DNA of 64,000 nt from assembly GCF_001735715.1 (NCBI RefSeq), contig NZ_CP017259.1:1051501-1115500 (forward strand), read 5' to 3'. This DNA is from Formosa sp. Hel3_A1_48 (GTDB lineage Bacteria > Bacteroidota > Bacteroidia > Flavobacteriales > Flavobacteriaceae). The notes beneath the pieces were generated by a model that was given only the letters and a program-made list of their open reading frames with translations, was not told where the DNA came from and did no database searches. Both the position numbers and the translations under genes were made by a program. How positions within the stretch are numbered: the first letter of the stretch is position 1; each line of letters starts with the position of its first letter. Positions 28,563 through 38,909 of the stretch are shown here, one piece after another.

Positions 28563-31500
28563 TTATCTTTTCAAAGTAAAATGTGCTTTAAATTGCTTAA
28601 GGTCGTTTTGGCCTTCAGTATGGTATTCTAACGAAAACCAATAGTCTGAAGTTGGCATCTGCTGGCCATTGTATGTGCCGTCCCATCCTTCACCTGCAGG
28701 GGTGATTTGCTTAAGCAATTTTCCGTACCTGTCAAATATATAAATTTTTGCGTTAGCTTGATACCTTAAACTGCTAATATTCCACGTGTCGTGGTAGCCA
28801 TCGCCATTGGGTGTGAAATATTTTGGATAATCTACAATATAAATCATCGTTGCTGTTACACCACAACCATTCACATCCCGTACGTAAACCGTATGATCAC
28901 CGGGGTCTACCCCTATAAATGTTCCGCTGTCTAACCATGGACCCTGATCCAAACTAAACTCGTAAATCCCTGTCCCAACAGCTGTAGCGACAACCACATG
29001 TGTGTCTGCAAAAGCCTCAGTCACCACATCTACCGCTACTGCTGGGGCTCCACTCTCACTAACCGTGAAAATCTCTAAAGGTGCTGAGCAGCCTGCCGCT
29101 GTTGAAGCAAAACTGACCTCTAAGCTGTAAATACCACCCTGATCAACCGTGTAGGTTGAATCAGTACTGAGTACATCTCCAAGTTCGTCTCGCCATATAA
29201 AATTGTAAGTCGCTGGTGAAAGCCCTGGATCAACAACAACATAATCTAATCCGCCCCCTGTAGCATCAGAACAAATCACATAATTGCCCTCCAAATCGAT
29301 CTCAGGCAAAGGATCAACCACCAAATCTATGGTACTGGTCGCATAACAATTGGTAAGTGTGTTCTCCAATCGTATGTGGATCGTTTGCAGGTTTGGTGTC
29401 GTTGTGGTGATGTTATCCCCCAAGGCAGCTGTGTTGTTCTCTGCATCTGTTAGTGTAAGGTGGTAGCTCACCACCATATCCGTCTGCGCCCCTATCACCT
29501 GAGCAGCTACTCCACTCATATCAAAGGTCTGTAAACCATCGGTATCATCATCACATTTAGAGTCAATAAATGCTGGGGCTGGAACTGGTAAAGGATTGAC
29601 CGTGACAGTGACTGTAAAGGCTGCGCCTGTACAATTGTCCGATGATACTGGCGTAAAACTATAAACCACATCCAATGGTGTAGCTGTAGTGTTGGTCCAT
29701 ACATCCGATGCAATGGCATCTGAAGCTAAATTTGTGCCCAACACCGCGTTTGAAGCATCTGCTGCTAATCCTGCCTCTGGTGTAATTGACGTAAGATCAT
29801 AACTCACCACAGATGGTCCGTCTACATCATCAGCCAAAGTAAGACCTACAGTCGATGCGCTACAAACAGTGGCACTCTGGTCTGTGACCTCTGGATTAGG
29901 ATACACAGTAATATCAAATTGAGTAGTTTCATAACAATCAGGCAACCCATCCTCTTCAACTCGAACATAGATCGTTGTTGAAGTTATAGTCAATGGACTA
30001 ACAAGAGGACTATCCCCCGATTCTGCATCTGTAGGGTCAGAATGATAGGTTACTGTAAACGTTGATGGATCCTGAAGAGCCCCTAAAATAGTTGCCGTTT
30101 GTTGTTCTAAATCAAATGTGGCCTCCAATGCGCCTGTACCGCTAGAATCACATTCAAAAAAATCTTGTGGCGCTGCGGCAGTAGCTTTATTAGTTACAAT
30201 CAAATAAAACAAAGGATCAGGACTGACACTAAAACAATTTTCATCATCCACAGTATCAATTCTTACGTATATGGCTTGATCGGATACAGAGCTGTAAATA
30301 TTAGGTAAAGAGTTTTCAGATAAAGTTGCATCTTCATAAGTGGTATAGTAAGTTACATTATAATTGTCAGAATTTAAAGTGCCTAAAATATCTGTATTTT
30401 GTGCTTCTAGATTAAATTCTTCAATTCCATCATTGGTCACATCGTCACATAAAACTAAATCACCAACATCAGAAATTGGCGGACTATCTATAAGAATCAG
30501 ATTAAATGAACTTGTTATAAAACAGCTCCCCGTCAAAGCGTCTTCTATTCGGACGTATATCAATTCGAGATTAGAAATTGGCGTATAATTGGTGAATGTT
30601 AAAATGGGCGCAAGATCATTTTGAGCATCCTCAGGTGTGTTATGATAAGTAATATTGTAATCTAGTGGGTCTTGGGTGCCTAAAATAAGTGTATTGTTAT
30701 CAGAAAGATCGAATGTGGGGTTTGCCGAATTGCAGGCAGTCAAATCAGAAATAGCTTCAATACTTGGTGAAAGCTTATATTCAACGAGTACTGAGTCTGA
30801 GGCGACACAATCTGCACCAAAAGAAATATCAACAGAATAGGAGCCAGCAAGACTGACTTCAAGCGTTGATAAGTTTTCCCCTTCGATTTCGACTTCGTTA
30901 AGATACCATGTATGCTGAGCATCTGGAAATTGAGTGTCTAAAGTAAGAGAATCCCCTAAGCACAATGCTGTACCGCTTTCGATAGTGATATCGTCTCCAA
31001 GATCTCCCCCTAAATCAAAACTCCCTGCTTCCAAAAATACAGCAGCATCCCACGAGGTATCAATTGCATCTGCTATAACAAGCTTTATTGTATAACTTGT
31101 ATTGGGAGTTACTTGAGATTGTGCAGTCATACTAACGGAATGGCCAATAAAATCAATCGGACTATCAGTTGCAGGTAACCCTCCACCACCATAATAAGCA
31201 GCGAAAAACTCTTCATTAGAAGATTGGCAGTCTTGGTTATATGCCCCATTGCGAACACTAAGTACAGAAATTGGATCAGTAGTCTCTGGAACTAATGCTA
31301 GATTGGTTGTTTGACCAGTATCATTGTTCGTTAAGAGAAATGCAAAGGCATCTGTATATTCACACTGATATGTGCCATATTCTTCAGAGGCAAAAACAAA
31401 ATTGAAACTGATGGAATTAGCCAAAGGAACAAAATCAAATTTTATATAAGTTGCATTATTACTTGTGCCAGGGCTAAGGTCAGGAATAACATTTTCTAAG

Positions 31501-32483
31501 TCTGTATCACCGGGCCAATTAGATGATCCAGATGAAAGAGTGGTCGCTTCTGGTCCTTCAGCTTCAGAAGCATCTCCTGTCGTTAGCAAAATTCCCTCAG
31601 TAAAAGGAAATGATACGCCATTCCCAGAAAAATAACCAATTCCATTTGTTGATTCAAAATTAGTCCCTGTTGAAAATTCAATATTTGAAATTTCAGCACA
31701 AGCGCTGTTGACTAATATATCCTGAACTAACTCTTCAACTGTATACGTGGATTGGTCAACCAACAAATAAGGTCCAAGGACTTGAACCACAATAGTAGTC
31801 GAATCTGAGCATCCCGTTGGGTTAGTATCCGTTACATTAAGCGTGACCGTAAATGTTCCAATCGTGAAGAAATTGTGACTTACATTCTGTCCAGAATCAA
31901 CTGAACCATCTCCAAAATCCCAATCATAAGTTGCACCGGTTCCATCTAATGAAAAGGTAGCATCTCCTGTAAAATTTACTGAGTCTCCTTGATTAATTAC
32001 TAAGTTCCCTCCCAAACCTGTAGGTGGGTCTGTTGCGGCAATAATTGCTTCAATATCTTGACAAGGAGTTGCACAACTAATTGTTGCTGCAAAACCTCCT
32101 GCACCTATAGAGCCATTACTTTGAAAAGTTAGTGTGAGACAACCAGAAGTGTTTGTAGCAATGACTTGCCCTGGTGTGTTGGTGCCAGAATAGTTCCCTA
32201 AGATTGAGGCAGTATTGTCATCGCCATTATAGATAGTTAGAATATCCGCGCCATTTTGAGTATCAAAAAAAGTAAAATCTAATTGAACTGCATCACCAGG
32301 ATTTTCAGCGCAGATAGTCAGCGTTATGTCCTCACTGTTTGCGTAATTAGCACTAACCCCGCCAGAATCATAAAGAGTCCCGGTACATTGATTTATAGCA
32401 CCATCTTGCATGTTAATTTCCTGAGCGAGGACAGAAAAACTGCATACTAAAGTCAATAAAAAAATGGGGGTAAATACCTTCAC
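28563..32483 (-). CDS. Giant secreted adhesin-like protein with type B T9SS sorting domain
   Basis: A 1306-residue protein. Order: signal peptide (ends VLAQ, residue ~21); a CUB-like domain (~25-135, ISCATPC); a PKD domain (~150-235, TYDWDFGDGS); a choice-of-anchor L domain (~265-490, NFVFASEEYG and DAFAFLL); several degenerate repeats of about 100 residues with the pattern 'YVRIED...CF'; a final Ig-like part; and the type B sorting domain (~1215-1306, YFTPNGDGYHDTWNI, KIYIFDRYGKLL, WDGTYNGQQMPTSDYWF). It is exported by the type IX system to the surface or medium, possibly for adhesion. The SprF-like gene follows. Confidence 0.93.
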   Translation of the reverse strand: MKVFTPIFLLTLVCSFSVLAQEINMQDGAINQCTGTLYDSGGVSANYANSEDITLTICAENPGDAVQLDFTFFDTQNGADILTIYNGDDNTASILGNYSGTNTPGQVIATNTSGCLTLTFQSNGSIGAGGFAATISCATPCQDIEAIIAATDPPTGLGGNLVINQGDSVNFTGDATFSLDGTGATYDWDFGDGSVDSGQNVSHNFFTIGTFTVTLNVTDTNPTGCSDSTTIVVQVLGPYLLVDQSTYTVEELVQDILVNSACAEISNIEFSTGTNFESTNGIGYFSGNGVSFPFTEGILLTTGDASEAEGPEATTLSSGSSNWPGDTDLENVIPDLSPGTSNNATYIKFDFVPLANSISFNFVFASEEYGTYQCEYTDAFAFLLTNNDTGQTTNLALVPETTDPISVLSVRNGAYNQDCQSSNEEFFAAYYGGGGLPATDSPIDFIGHSVSMTAQSQVTPNTSYTIKLVIADAIDTSWDAAVFLEAGSFDLGGDLGDDITIESGTALCLGDSLTLDTQFPDAQHTWYLNEVEIEGENLSTLEVSLAGSYSVDISFGADCVASDSVLVEYKLSPSIEAISDLTACNSANPTFDLSDNNTLILGTQDPLDYNITYHNTPEDAQNDLAPILTFTNYTPISNLELIYVRIEDALTGSCFITSSFNLILIDSPPISDVGDLVLCDDVTNDGIEEFNLEAQNTDILGTLNSDNYNVTYYTTYEDATLSENSLPNIYSSVSDQAIYVRIDTVDDENCFSVSPDPLFYLIVTNKATAAAPQDFFECDSSGTGALEATFDLEQQTATILGALQDPSTFTVTYHSDPTDAESGDSPLVSPLTITSTTIYVRVEEDGLPDCYETTQFDITVYPNPEVTDQSATVCSASTVGLTLADDVDGPSVVSYDLTSITPEAGLAADASNAVLGTNLASDAIASDVWTNTTATPLDVVYSFTPVSSDNCTGAAFTVTVTVNPLPVPAPAFIDSKCDDDTDGLQTFDMSGVAAQVIGAQTDMVVSYHLTLTDAENNTAALGDNITTTTPNLQTIHIRLENTLTNCYATSTIDLVVDPLPEIDLEGNYVICSDATGGGLDYVVVDPGLSPATYNFIWRDELGDVLSTDSTYTVDQGGIYSLEVSFASTAAGCSAPLEIFTVSESGAPAVAVDVVTEAFADTHVVVATAVGTGIYEFSLDQGPWLDSGTFIGVDPGDHTVYVRDVNGCGVTATMIYIVDYPKYFTPNGDGYHDTWNISSLRYQANAKIYIFDRYGKLLKQITPAGEGWDGTYNGQQMPTSDYWFSLEYHTEGQNDLKQFKAHFTLKR

Positions 32484-32598
32484 AATAATTTACGTATTAT
32501 CCAAATATATTAATTTGTTTTTAATATTGAATTCCAAATGACTACACTATGTGTTGTTATGATAAGTTAAATTACAGAACCGCAATAGAATTCTTTAG

Positions 32599-32606
32599 TA
32601 TCTTTG
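32599..32606 (+). promoter_or_regulatory. Candidate -7 box upstream of the Nfu gene
   Basis: TATCTTTG, an exact TAnnTTTG match 13 nt before the ATG at 32620. I see no good TTG at the expected -33 distance, so this is a partial match. Confidence 0.4.
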
Positions 32607-32619
32607 CAAAAAAAATGCC

Positions 32620-33519
32620 ATGAATGCCATTGACATTACGCCTCAAGAAACGAGCAATCCAAAAATATTAAAATTCGAAGCTAACACATTCCTTGTTCAA
32701 TACGATAGCTTTGAATATGCCAATATAGATGAAGCCAAAAACTCCCCCTTAGCACAACAATTGTTTTATCTGCCTTTTGTCAAAAAAGTTTACATATCGG
32801 GTAATTTTGTTGCTATAGAACGCTATGACATCGTAGCCTGGAGTGATGTACAGAACGAGGTGGCAACGCAAATACAAGATTACCTCAACAATGATGGTAT
32901 TGTAGTAATTGAAGAAAAATCAAAAAAGAGTCCAGTTACCATCTATGCTGAAAGCACACCAAATCCAGCGGTATTGAAATTTGTAGCTAATAAAAATTTA
33001 GTCAATTCGTCATTTGAATTTGGTTCAATTGAAGAGGCAAAGCACTCACCATTTGCAACCGCTTTATTTCAGTTTCCATTTGTAAAGTCTGTCTTTTTAG
33101 AAAAAAACTTTGTGTCAATAACAAAATTTGATGTAATAGAATGGGAGGACATCACTCTTGAGCTTCGGACTTTTATTAAAACTTATATTGAGCAAGGAAA
33201 ACAAATGATTCTCAGCTCAGCAACAGAAGAACTTGAAAAAACAACTGAACAACTGGACAAAGCCTACGAAAAATTAGATGATATCTCCAAAGAAATAATA
33301 AACATCCTTGAGCAGCATGTGAAACCCGCAGTCGCAAGCGATGGGGGAAATATTATGTTTGATTCCTATGCTGCAGACAGTAAAACAGTACGAGTGGTTC
33401 TACAAGGAGCATGTAGCGGGTGCCCTTCTTCGACATTTACGTTGAAAAATGGCATTGAAGCAATTCTTAAAGAAATGATGGGTGATAAAATCAGTTCGGT
33501 TATCGCTTTGAACGGATAG
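32620..33519 (+). CDS. NifU-like (Nfu) iron-sulfur carrier with duplicated N-domain
   Basis: A 299-residue protein that carries and delivers Fe-S clusters. The C-terminal NifU domain has the cluster-binding pair C265/C268 (GACSGCPSS). Two Nfu_N-like domains precede it in tandem (residues ~10-95, starting NPKILKFEANTFL, and ~105-190, starting NPAVLKFVANKNL), which are clearly related to one another. It lies just upstream of a dodecin gene. Confidence 0.93.
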   Translation: MNAIDITPQETSNPKILKFEANTFLVQYDSFEYANIDEAKNSPLAQQLFYLPFVKKVYISGNFVAIERYDIVAWSDVQNEVATQIQDYLNNDGIVVIEEKSKKSPVTIYAESTPNPAVLKFVANKNLVNSSFEFGSIEEAKHSPFATALFQFPFVKSVFLEKNFVSITKFDVIEWEDITLELRTFIKTYIEQGKQMILSSATEELEKTTEQLDKAYEKLDDISKEIINILEQHVKPAVASDGGNIMFDSYAADSKTVRVVLQGACSGCPSSTFTLKNGIEAILKEMMGDKISSVIALNG

Positions 33520-33579
33520 ATTCTGAAATATTTTTTTATATTTATATTCTGAATCATTCTTAACCTAAAATCTATTATT

Positions 33580-33780
33580 ATGGGAATTCTTAAAGTTATC
33601 GAAGTATTATCTAATTCCAACAAGAGTTGGGAAGACGCCACAAAAAAAGCAATTCAACACGCTTCAAAAACTGTTAAAAACATACGGTCTGTCTATGTAC
33701 AAGATCAAAGTGCCACCGTCAATAACGGCGATGTTGACGAATTTAGGGTCAATTTAAAAATAACTTTTGAAGTGAATTAA
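33580..33780 (+). CDS. Dodecin family protein
   Basis: A 66-residue protein matching dodecin over its full length: VIEVLSNSNKSWEDATKKAI, then the helix and the strand pair ending FRVNLKITFEV. Dodecins form hollow dodecamers that store or buffer flavins. It is followed by a strong hairpin. The FAD-dependent oxidoreductase is convergent downstream, but I see no evidence that this reflects a functional link. Confidence 0.93.
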   Translation: MGILKVIEVLSNSNKSWEDATKKAIQHASKTVKNIRSVYVQDQSATVNNGDVDEFRVNLKITFEVN

Positions 33781-33796
33781 CTTTTTTTAAAAGTAC

Positions 33797-33829
33797 AAGA
33801 AAAGCTGCTTTTAAAGAGCGGCTTTTCTT
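33797..33829. terminator. Bidirectional terminator between dodecin and the FAD oxidoreductase
   Basis: Inverted repeat AAGAAAAGC...GCTTTTCTT extended by four inner pairs (one G-T). It has A-rich and T-rich flanks and serves both converging genes; it overlaps the stop codon of the minus-strand gene. Confidence 0.75.
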
Positions 33830-34943
33830 ATGGAACTAAATTAGCTATTGCTTTAGCAACTGCAGCCCCAAGGGCAATGCCCATACCACCCATACGCACC
33901 CCTATAAAAACCCGGTTAGAGTATTGACGGACGATGGGTGTTTTATGATGTCCTATCCCCATTATGCCCGACCACTTCTGCTCAATTTCTATCTTTGTAT
34001 TTGGTAAAATAATAGTTTTTAAGATCGTCTCCAGGTCAGATTGAATTAAAGACGTTGTTGCCATAGCCGTTGTCGTCTCATTAGCAAAATCCAAATTTCG
34101 ACCACCCCCAAAAAGAATTCTATTATTGATGTTTCTAAAGTAATAATAGCCTCGATCGAAGTGGAAAGTCCCTTTTATATGAAGTGCGTCAATGGGCTTT
34201 GTAACCAATACCTGTGCGCGGGCAGGCTTTAAATCTAGCTCGAGTAGTTTGTTTGAAAATCCATTAGTTGCAATCACCATTTGAGAAGACTCAAATTCAA
34301 ATTGATTGGTTTTTATGTGAACTGTATTATTTGCCTCCTGAAACGAATCGACGTTTACTCCATTTAAAATCAAAACCCCTAAACTTTGTGCTTTAAGAAG
34401 CAAAGACTGCATCATTTTACCGGTATCAATTTGGCCTTCAAATTTATTATATAGGTAATTTGGAAGAACCCCATTGAAGTTAAATTTGTTAGTATAAAGT
34501 AAAAAAACGTTCTCCTTGAAAACAGGTGTCAACATCGAATTAATAGCGTTCATTTGATCAATGCAAGAATTATAAAGCTCTAAATCTTTTTTTAGAAATA
34601 GTTCATAGCCTCCATGTGCTTGATACCCGATTTGATCGTCCCCTAACAATTGTCTAAGCAACTTAAGCCCTTCAACTCGCTTCTTCAATAATTCAAGCAC
34701 CTCATCTGTCGAATGTGCTTCCATATCATCAATAAGCTCACTCAAGCTTCCGAAGCATGCGAAGCCTGCATTTTTTGTACTTGCTCCTTGAGGAAGAATT
34801 CCTCGTTCCAAAACTACTATTTTTGAGTTTGGAAAACGCTGTTTCAGAAATACCGCTGTGCACAAACCCACAATACCACTCCCTACAATTGTAAAGTCAA
34901 TGTTACTTAACCATTCTTTTTGTTCCCAATAGGATAAATTCAT
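33828..34943 (-). CDS. FAD-dependent oxidoreductase of the DAO (glycine/D-amino-acid oxidase) type
   Basis: A 371-residue flavoprotein. The N-terminal Rossmann motif VGSGIVGLCTAVFLKQR binds FAD, an ERG follows the second strand, and STKNAGFACFGS is typical of the DAO fold. The C-terminal GIMGIGHHKTPIVRQYSNRV and GVRMGGMGIALG complete the FAD site. The substrate (an amine or amino acid) cannot be read from the sequence. It lies alone, just after the accC terminator. Confidence 0.88.
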   Translation of the reverse strand: MNLSYWEQKEWLSNIDFTIVGSGIVGLCTAVFLKQRFPNSKIVVLERGILPQGASTKNAGFACFGSLSELIDDMEAHSTDEVLELLKKRVEGLKLLRQLLGDDQIGYQAHGGYELFLKKDLELYNSCIDQMNAINSMLTPVFKENVFLLYTNKFNFNGVLPNYLYNKFEGQIDTGKMMQSLLLKAQSLGVLILNGVNVDSFQEANNTVHIKTNQFEFESSQMVIATNGFSNKLLELDLKPARAQVLVTKPIDALHIKGTFHFDRGYYYFRNINNRILFGGGRNLDFANETTTAMATTSLIQSDLETILKTIILPNTKIEIEQKWSGIMGIGHHKTPIVRQYSNRVFIGVRMGGMGIALGAAVAKAIANLVP

Positions 34944-34965
34944 GGTCTAAAGTTAGTGGTTTTCA

Positions 34966-34994
34966 TAAAAAAACTCCGAAAATATTCGGAGTTT
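34966..34994 (-). terminator. Terminator of the fabH-accB-accC operon
   Basis: 10-bp stem AAACTCCGAA/TTCGGAGTTT with loop AATA, followed on the minus strand by a T-run. It lies just downstream of accC. Confidence 0.8.
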
Positions 34995-35004
34995 ATAAAA
35001 GGAG

Positions 35005-36351
35005 TTAGTTAGGTGATTCGATGACAAAATCTTCCATGAATTTTGTAGTATAATTACCCGCAATATAATCTGGATGATCCATCAGTTGTCTGTGGAAAGG
35101 AATTGTTGTTTTTATGCCTTCAATCACAAATTCGTCTAAAGCTCTTTTCATTTTGAATATGGCTTCCTCACGAGTTTGAGCCGTGGTGATGAGTTTAGCA
35201 ATCATTGAATCGTAATTCGGGGGGATAATATAACCCGCATATACGTGGGTATCCAGACGAACACCATGGCCTCCTGGAGAATGTAATGTGGTGATTTTTC
35301 CAGGTGAGGGTCTAAAGTCATTAAATGGATCTTCGGCATTGATTCGGCATTCGATTGAATGTAAATTGGGGAAATAATCTTTACCTGAAATAGCTACTCC
35401 AGAAGCAACCAAAATTTGCTCTCTAATAAGGTCAAAATCAATAACCTGCTCAGTAATAGGGTGCTCTACTTGAATTCTAGTATTCATCTCCATAAAGTAG
35501 AAGTTTCTGTGTTTGTCCACCAAAAACTCTACTGTACCCGCACCTTCATACTTAATGAATTCAGCAGCTTTTACAGCAGCCTCACCCATTTTTTTTCTCA
35601 AAGCATCCGTCATAAATGGAGAAGGAACTTCCTCTGTCAGTTTCTGATGACGTCTTTGAATAGAGCAATCTCTTTCTGATAAATGACAAGCTTTTCCGTT
35701 TGAATCTCCAATAATTTGGATTTCAATATGTCTTGGTTCTTCAATGAGTTTTTCCATATACATGTCATCATTTCCAAAAGCAGCTTTTGATTCTTGTCGT
35801 GCAGAATCCCAAGCATCTTTTAGATCTTCTTCTTTCCAAACTGCTCGCATTCCTTTTCCGCCACCTCCAGCAGAAGCTTTAAGCATCACTGGATAGCCCG
35901 TTTTCTTAGCTGTTTTTTTACATTCACTGAACGTCTCTATTACACCTTCACTCCCGGGGACACATGGTACACCTGCAGCTTTCATAGTGGCTTTTGCATT
36001 GGCTTTGTCACCCATGCGGTCAATCATTTCGGGCGATGCACCAATAAATTTTATACCGTGCTCTTCACATATTTTAGAAAAACGTGCATTTTCTGATAAG
36101 AAGCCATATCCAGGATGGATTGCATCTGCATTTGTGATTTCTGCTGCAGCGATGATATTAGCTACCTTTAAATATGATTCACTACTTAAGGCAGGACCAA
36201 TACAAACAGCTTCGTCTGCAAATTTGACGTGTAAACTTTCTGCATCTGCTGTAGAATAAACTGCTACAGTTTGGATGCCCATTTCTTTACAAGTTCTGAT
36301 GACCCTTAGCGCAATTTCTCCTCGGTTTGCGACTAATATTTTTTTAAACAT
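35005..36351 (-). CDS. accC: Biotin carboxylase subunit of acetyl-CoA carboxylase
   Basis: A 448-residue biotin carboxylase that carboxylates biotin on AccB with ATP and bicarbonate. Seen motifs: N-terminal [29 protein letters not shown], the ATP-grasp glycine loop [19 protein letters not shown] and the catalytic-site [14 protein letters not shown]. Length is normal. It is the last gene of fabH-accB-accC. Confidence 0.97.
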   Translation of the reverse strand: MFKKILVANRGEIALRVIRTCKEMGIQTVAVYSTADAESLHVKFADEAVCIGPALSSESYLKVANIIAAAEITNADAIHPGYGFLSENARFSKICEEHGIKFIGASPEMIDRMGDKANAKATMKAAGVPCVPGSEGVIETFSECKKTAKKTGYPVMLKASAGGGGKGMRAVWKEEDLKDAWDSARQESKAAFGNDDMYMEKLIEEPRHIEIQIIGDSNGKACHLSERDCSIQRRHQKLTEEVPSPFMTDALRKKMGEAAVKAAEFIKYEGAGTVEFLVDKHRNFYFMEMNTRIQVEHPITEQVIDFDLIREQILVASGVAISGKDYFPNLHSIECRINAEDPFNDFRPSPGKITTLHSPGGHGVRLDTHVYAGYIIPPNYDSMIAKLITTAQTREEAIFKMKRALDEFVIEGIKTTIPFHRQLMDHPDYIAGNYTTKFMEDFVIESPN

Positions 36352-36418
36352 ATCTTGTTGATTTTAAAACGTTAATTTCTTCTTTTAAAGTAAATTCTCA
36401 TTACTTTTAGAATTCAAA

Positions 36419-36901
36419 TTAAGAAGGGTCTACCAAAAATAAAGGCTGATCAAATTCCACAGGTGAAGCGTCGTCGACAAGTATTTTGACAATTTTACCT
36501 GATATTTCAGATTCAATTTCATTGAAGAGCTTCATCGCTTCAATAATACATAACACATCGCCTTCAGCAATAGATTGACCAACTTCTGCGAAAATAGGTT
36601 TGTCTGGTGAAGGTCTTCTGTAGAATGTACCAATGATTGGAGATTTAATAGTGATGTACTTTTCATCTTCAGCAGCAGTTTCAGCTTTCGGAGTTTCAGC
36701 AGTGGCCGGAGCAGCTACTGGTGCTTGCGCAACTGGTGCTGTCGGCATTTGAACAGGAACAGTCACTTGCTGAACTTGTTTTGTGTCTGACTCTTTGCCT
36801 GTACGGATTGTGATTTTTACATCATCCATTTCAAGCTTTACCTCGCTTGCTCCAGACTTAGCAACAAATTTGATTAAATTTTGAATTTCTTTTAAATCCA
36901 T
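36419..36901 (-). CDS. accB: Biotin carboxyl carrier protein
   Basis: A 160-residue carrier. The biotinylated lysine is K124 in the EAMKL motif, within the C-terminal biotinyl domain (residues ~82-160). A Pro/Ala-rich flexible linker (~48-78) joins it to the N-terminal segment. It lies between fabH (17 bp upstream) and accC (67 bp downstream). Confidence 0.97.
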   Translation of the reverse strand: MDLKEIQNLIKFVAKSGASEVKLEMDDVKITIRTGKESDTKQVQQVTVPVQMPTAPVAQAPVAAPATAETPKAETAAEDEKYITIKSPIIGTFYRRPSPDKPIFAEVGQSIAEGDVLCIIEAMKLFNEIESEISGKIVKILVDDASPVEFDQPLFLVDPS

Positions 36902-36918
36902 AATTATAGTATTTAGTA

Positions 36919-37926
36919 TTAGTTAGTTTTTGTTTTTGTGTAGGCCCATTTAAGATAAATGGCGCCCCAACTGAATCCGCCTCCAAAAGCAGCAAATATT
37001 ATGTTATCCCCTTTTTTCAGTTGATCTTCATAGTCATTAATAAGTAATGGAAGTGTTGCTGAGGTTGTGTTTCCATATTTTTCAATATTGAGCATTACTT
37101 TATCATCCTCCAATCCCATTCTGTTTGCAGTAGCATCGATGATGCGTTTGTTGGCTTGGTGAGCTGCCAACCACTGCACATGATCTTTCGTAAGCTTATT
37201 GCGTTCCAATATTTTAACTGCTGCGCCGGCCATGTTGGAAACAGCATTTTTAAAAACTGTTCTCCCTTCTTGAAAAGCATAGTGTCCTCCATTGTCTAAA
37301 ACATCATGAGTTATTGGATGAGAAGACCCGCCATATGTGGCTTGGAGAAACGATCGGCCTGAGCCGTCTGTCCTAAGATATTCGTCCTGCAAACCTAGAT
37401 TTTCTTCATTTGGCTCGAACAAAACTGCACCAGCACCATCGCCAAAAATGATACAAGTCGCACGGTCTTTGTAGTTAACAATTGAAGACATTTTATCTGC
37501 TCCGATAAGGAGTATTTTTTTATAGCGCCCCGACTCTATGTAACTCGCTGCAGTTGACATTCCAAAAAGAAAACTAGAACATGCAGAATCCATATCATAA
37601 GAAAAAGCGTTTGTTGCGCCAATTTGTGTAGAAGTATAAGAGGCCGTGGAGGCCGCCTTCATGTCTGGTGTTGCCGTAGCTACGATAACCAAATCAATTG
37701 TGGCGGGGTCTAGACTGGCTTTCTGAATCAAATTCTGAGCAGCTTTAATAGCTAAAAAAGATGTCCCCTTGCCCTCAGCTTTGAGTATTCTTCGTTCTTT
37801 AATTCCTGTTCTTGTGGTAATCCACTCGTCGTTTGTCTCTACCATATTTTCTAACATAGCATTGGTGAGTACAAATTCAGGAACGTAGGCACCTACAGCT
37901 GTAATTGCTGCTGAGATTTTGCTCAT
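36919..37926 (-). CDS. fabH: Beta-ketoacyl-ACP synthase III
   Basis: A 335-residue thiolase-fold enzyme that starts fatty-acid elongation by condensing an acyl-CoA with malonyl-ACP. The catalytic triad is C116 (DSACSSF), H256 (AAHQAN) and N286 (KYGNTTSA). The TRTGIKERR segment is typical. It begins the fabH-accB-accC operon and lies downstream of rpmF, an order usual in many bacteria, with a terminator between. Confidence 0.97.
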   Translation of the reverse strand: MSKISAAITAVGAYVPEFVLTNAMLENMVETNDEWITTRTGIKERRILKAEGKGTSFLAIKAAQNLIQKASLDPATIDLVIVATATPDMKAASTASYTSTQIGATNAFSYDMDSACSSFLFGMSTAASYIESGRYKKILLIGADKMSSIVNYKDRATCIIFGDGAGAVLFEPNEENLGLQDEYLRTDGSGRSFLQATYGGSSHPITHDVLDNGGHYAFQEGRTVFKNAVSNMAGAAVKILERNKLTKDHVQWLAAHQANKRIIDATANRMGLEDDKVMLNIEKYGNTTSATLPLLINDYEDQLKKGDNIIFAAFGGGFSWGAIYLKWAYTKTKTN

Positions 37927-38043
37927 ATGTGTTTTATTAAATTCATAGGTTTTGACGAAAAAGTGCTCAAAAACATTAAAAAACGCTTCAAAAATACTGC
38001 TTTTTGTTCAAAATGAAGCAAAAATTGTAAATTTTTAAAATTA

Positions 38044-38072
38044 AAAAAAAACGCTCAATGAGCGTTTTTTTT
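38044..38072 (-). terminator. Terminator between rpmF and fabH
   Basis: Stem AACGCTC/GAGCGTT, loop AAT, extended by A-runs and T-runs on either side. On the minus strand it ends the yceD-rpmF transcript; some read-through into fabH is possible. Confidence 0.8.
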
Positions 38073-38091
38073 ATTAGAATACGTTTGTGCT

Positions 38092-38295
38092 TTATGCCAC
38101 ATTTTCTTCACCAGCGGTGTTATCGATAAGGACTTGTCCTCTATAATATAACTTCCCCTCGTGCCAATGTGCTCTGTGGTATAAGTGTGCTTCACCAGTT
38201 GTTGGGCATGTCGCTATCTGTGGCGTAGATGCCTTGTAATGGGTACGCCTTTTATCTCTTCTTGTTTTGGAGATTTTTCTTTTAGGATGTGCCAT
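38092..38295 (-). CDS. rpmF: 50S ribosomal protein bL32
   Basis: A 67-residue basic ribosomal protein with the family N-terminus [20 protein letters not shown]. Only one Cys remains (ATCPTTGE), so the zinc ribbon of other bL32 proteins is not complete; this looks like the form without zinc. It starts 8 bp after the DUF177 gene, the usual partner. Confidence 0.97.
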   Translation of the reverse strand: MAHPKRKISKTRRDKRRTHYKASTPQIATCPTTGEAHLYHRAHWHEGKLYYRGQVLIDNTAGEENVA

Positions 38296-38303
38296 TTTTT
38301 ATA

Positions 38304-38843
38304 TTATTTATCCGTTAATAATTTTTTTAATGAATCCCAACGCGGATCAGTGTCTTTGTCAGAATTTTTATTTTCTAAGCTTTTTGGGCTTAAGTCTTCT
38401 AGTGCTTCAAGTATGTCAGAGTTAAGTGTTCCATCTTCGATGCCTGGGTGAAGCCGTTTTTGTGGAACAGACAACACAATAAGTTCGTAAATATAGTGTG
38501 CAACGTTGATTTTAAATTCTCCATGAGGAACAATTAATATCTCTTCGTTATCATCGTTATATTCTGAACCAAATTTGACAATCAAACTAAAATTAGATTT
38601 GATTGGCAGGTCAAAGGCTTCGTTAGTGAGGTCGCAATTTACATTGACTGTACCTTCAACTTCAAAATCCAACTCCAAGAGAGTTGTCTTTTTTTGAAAC
38701 TTAAGCGTTGTTTTTAATTGGACATCGTTAAACTCGTCGTACTCAAAATGTTCAAAGAACGTATGCTCTATATCGTACTCGAAAATATGCGCGCCAAGCT
38801 TAAGTCCTACAAATTGTACATCAAATGCTTTTAATGGCTTCAT
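38304..38843 (-). CDS. DUF177/YceD family protein
   Basis: A 179-residue protein of the YceD family, linked in other bacteria to 23S rRNA accumulation and almost always found before rpmF, as here. The segment TVNVNCDLTNEAFDLPI is the family's conserved part, with one Cys. I chose the ATG at 38843 (MKPLKAFDVQF); a start 24 bp upstream is possible but less likely. The N-terminal half is probably a beta-rich domain. Confidence 0.88.
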   Translation of the reverse strand: MKPLKAFDVQFVGLKLGAHIFEYDIEHTFFEHFEYDEFNDVQLKTTLKFQKKTTLLELDFEVEGTVNVNCDLTNEAFDLPIKSNFSLIVKFGSEYNDDNEEILIVPHGEFKINVAHYIYELIVLSVPQKRLHPGIEDGTLNSDILEALEDLSPKSLENKNSDKDTDPRWDSLKKLLTDK

Positions 38844-38909
38844 TATTCTGCATATTCGAGCGTGCAAATATATACATTTTTTTTAGGTTTTGCCTCAACT
38901 CCGCTTTTT

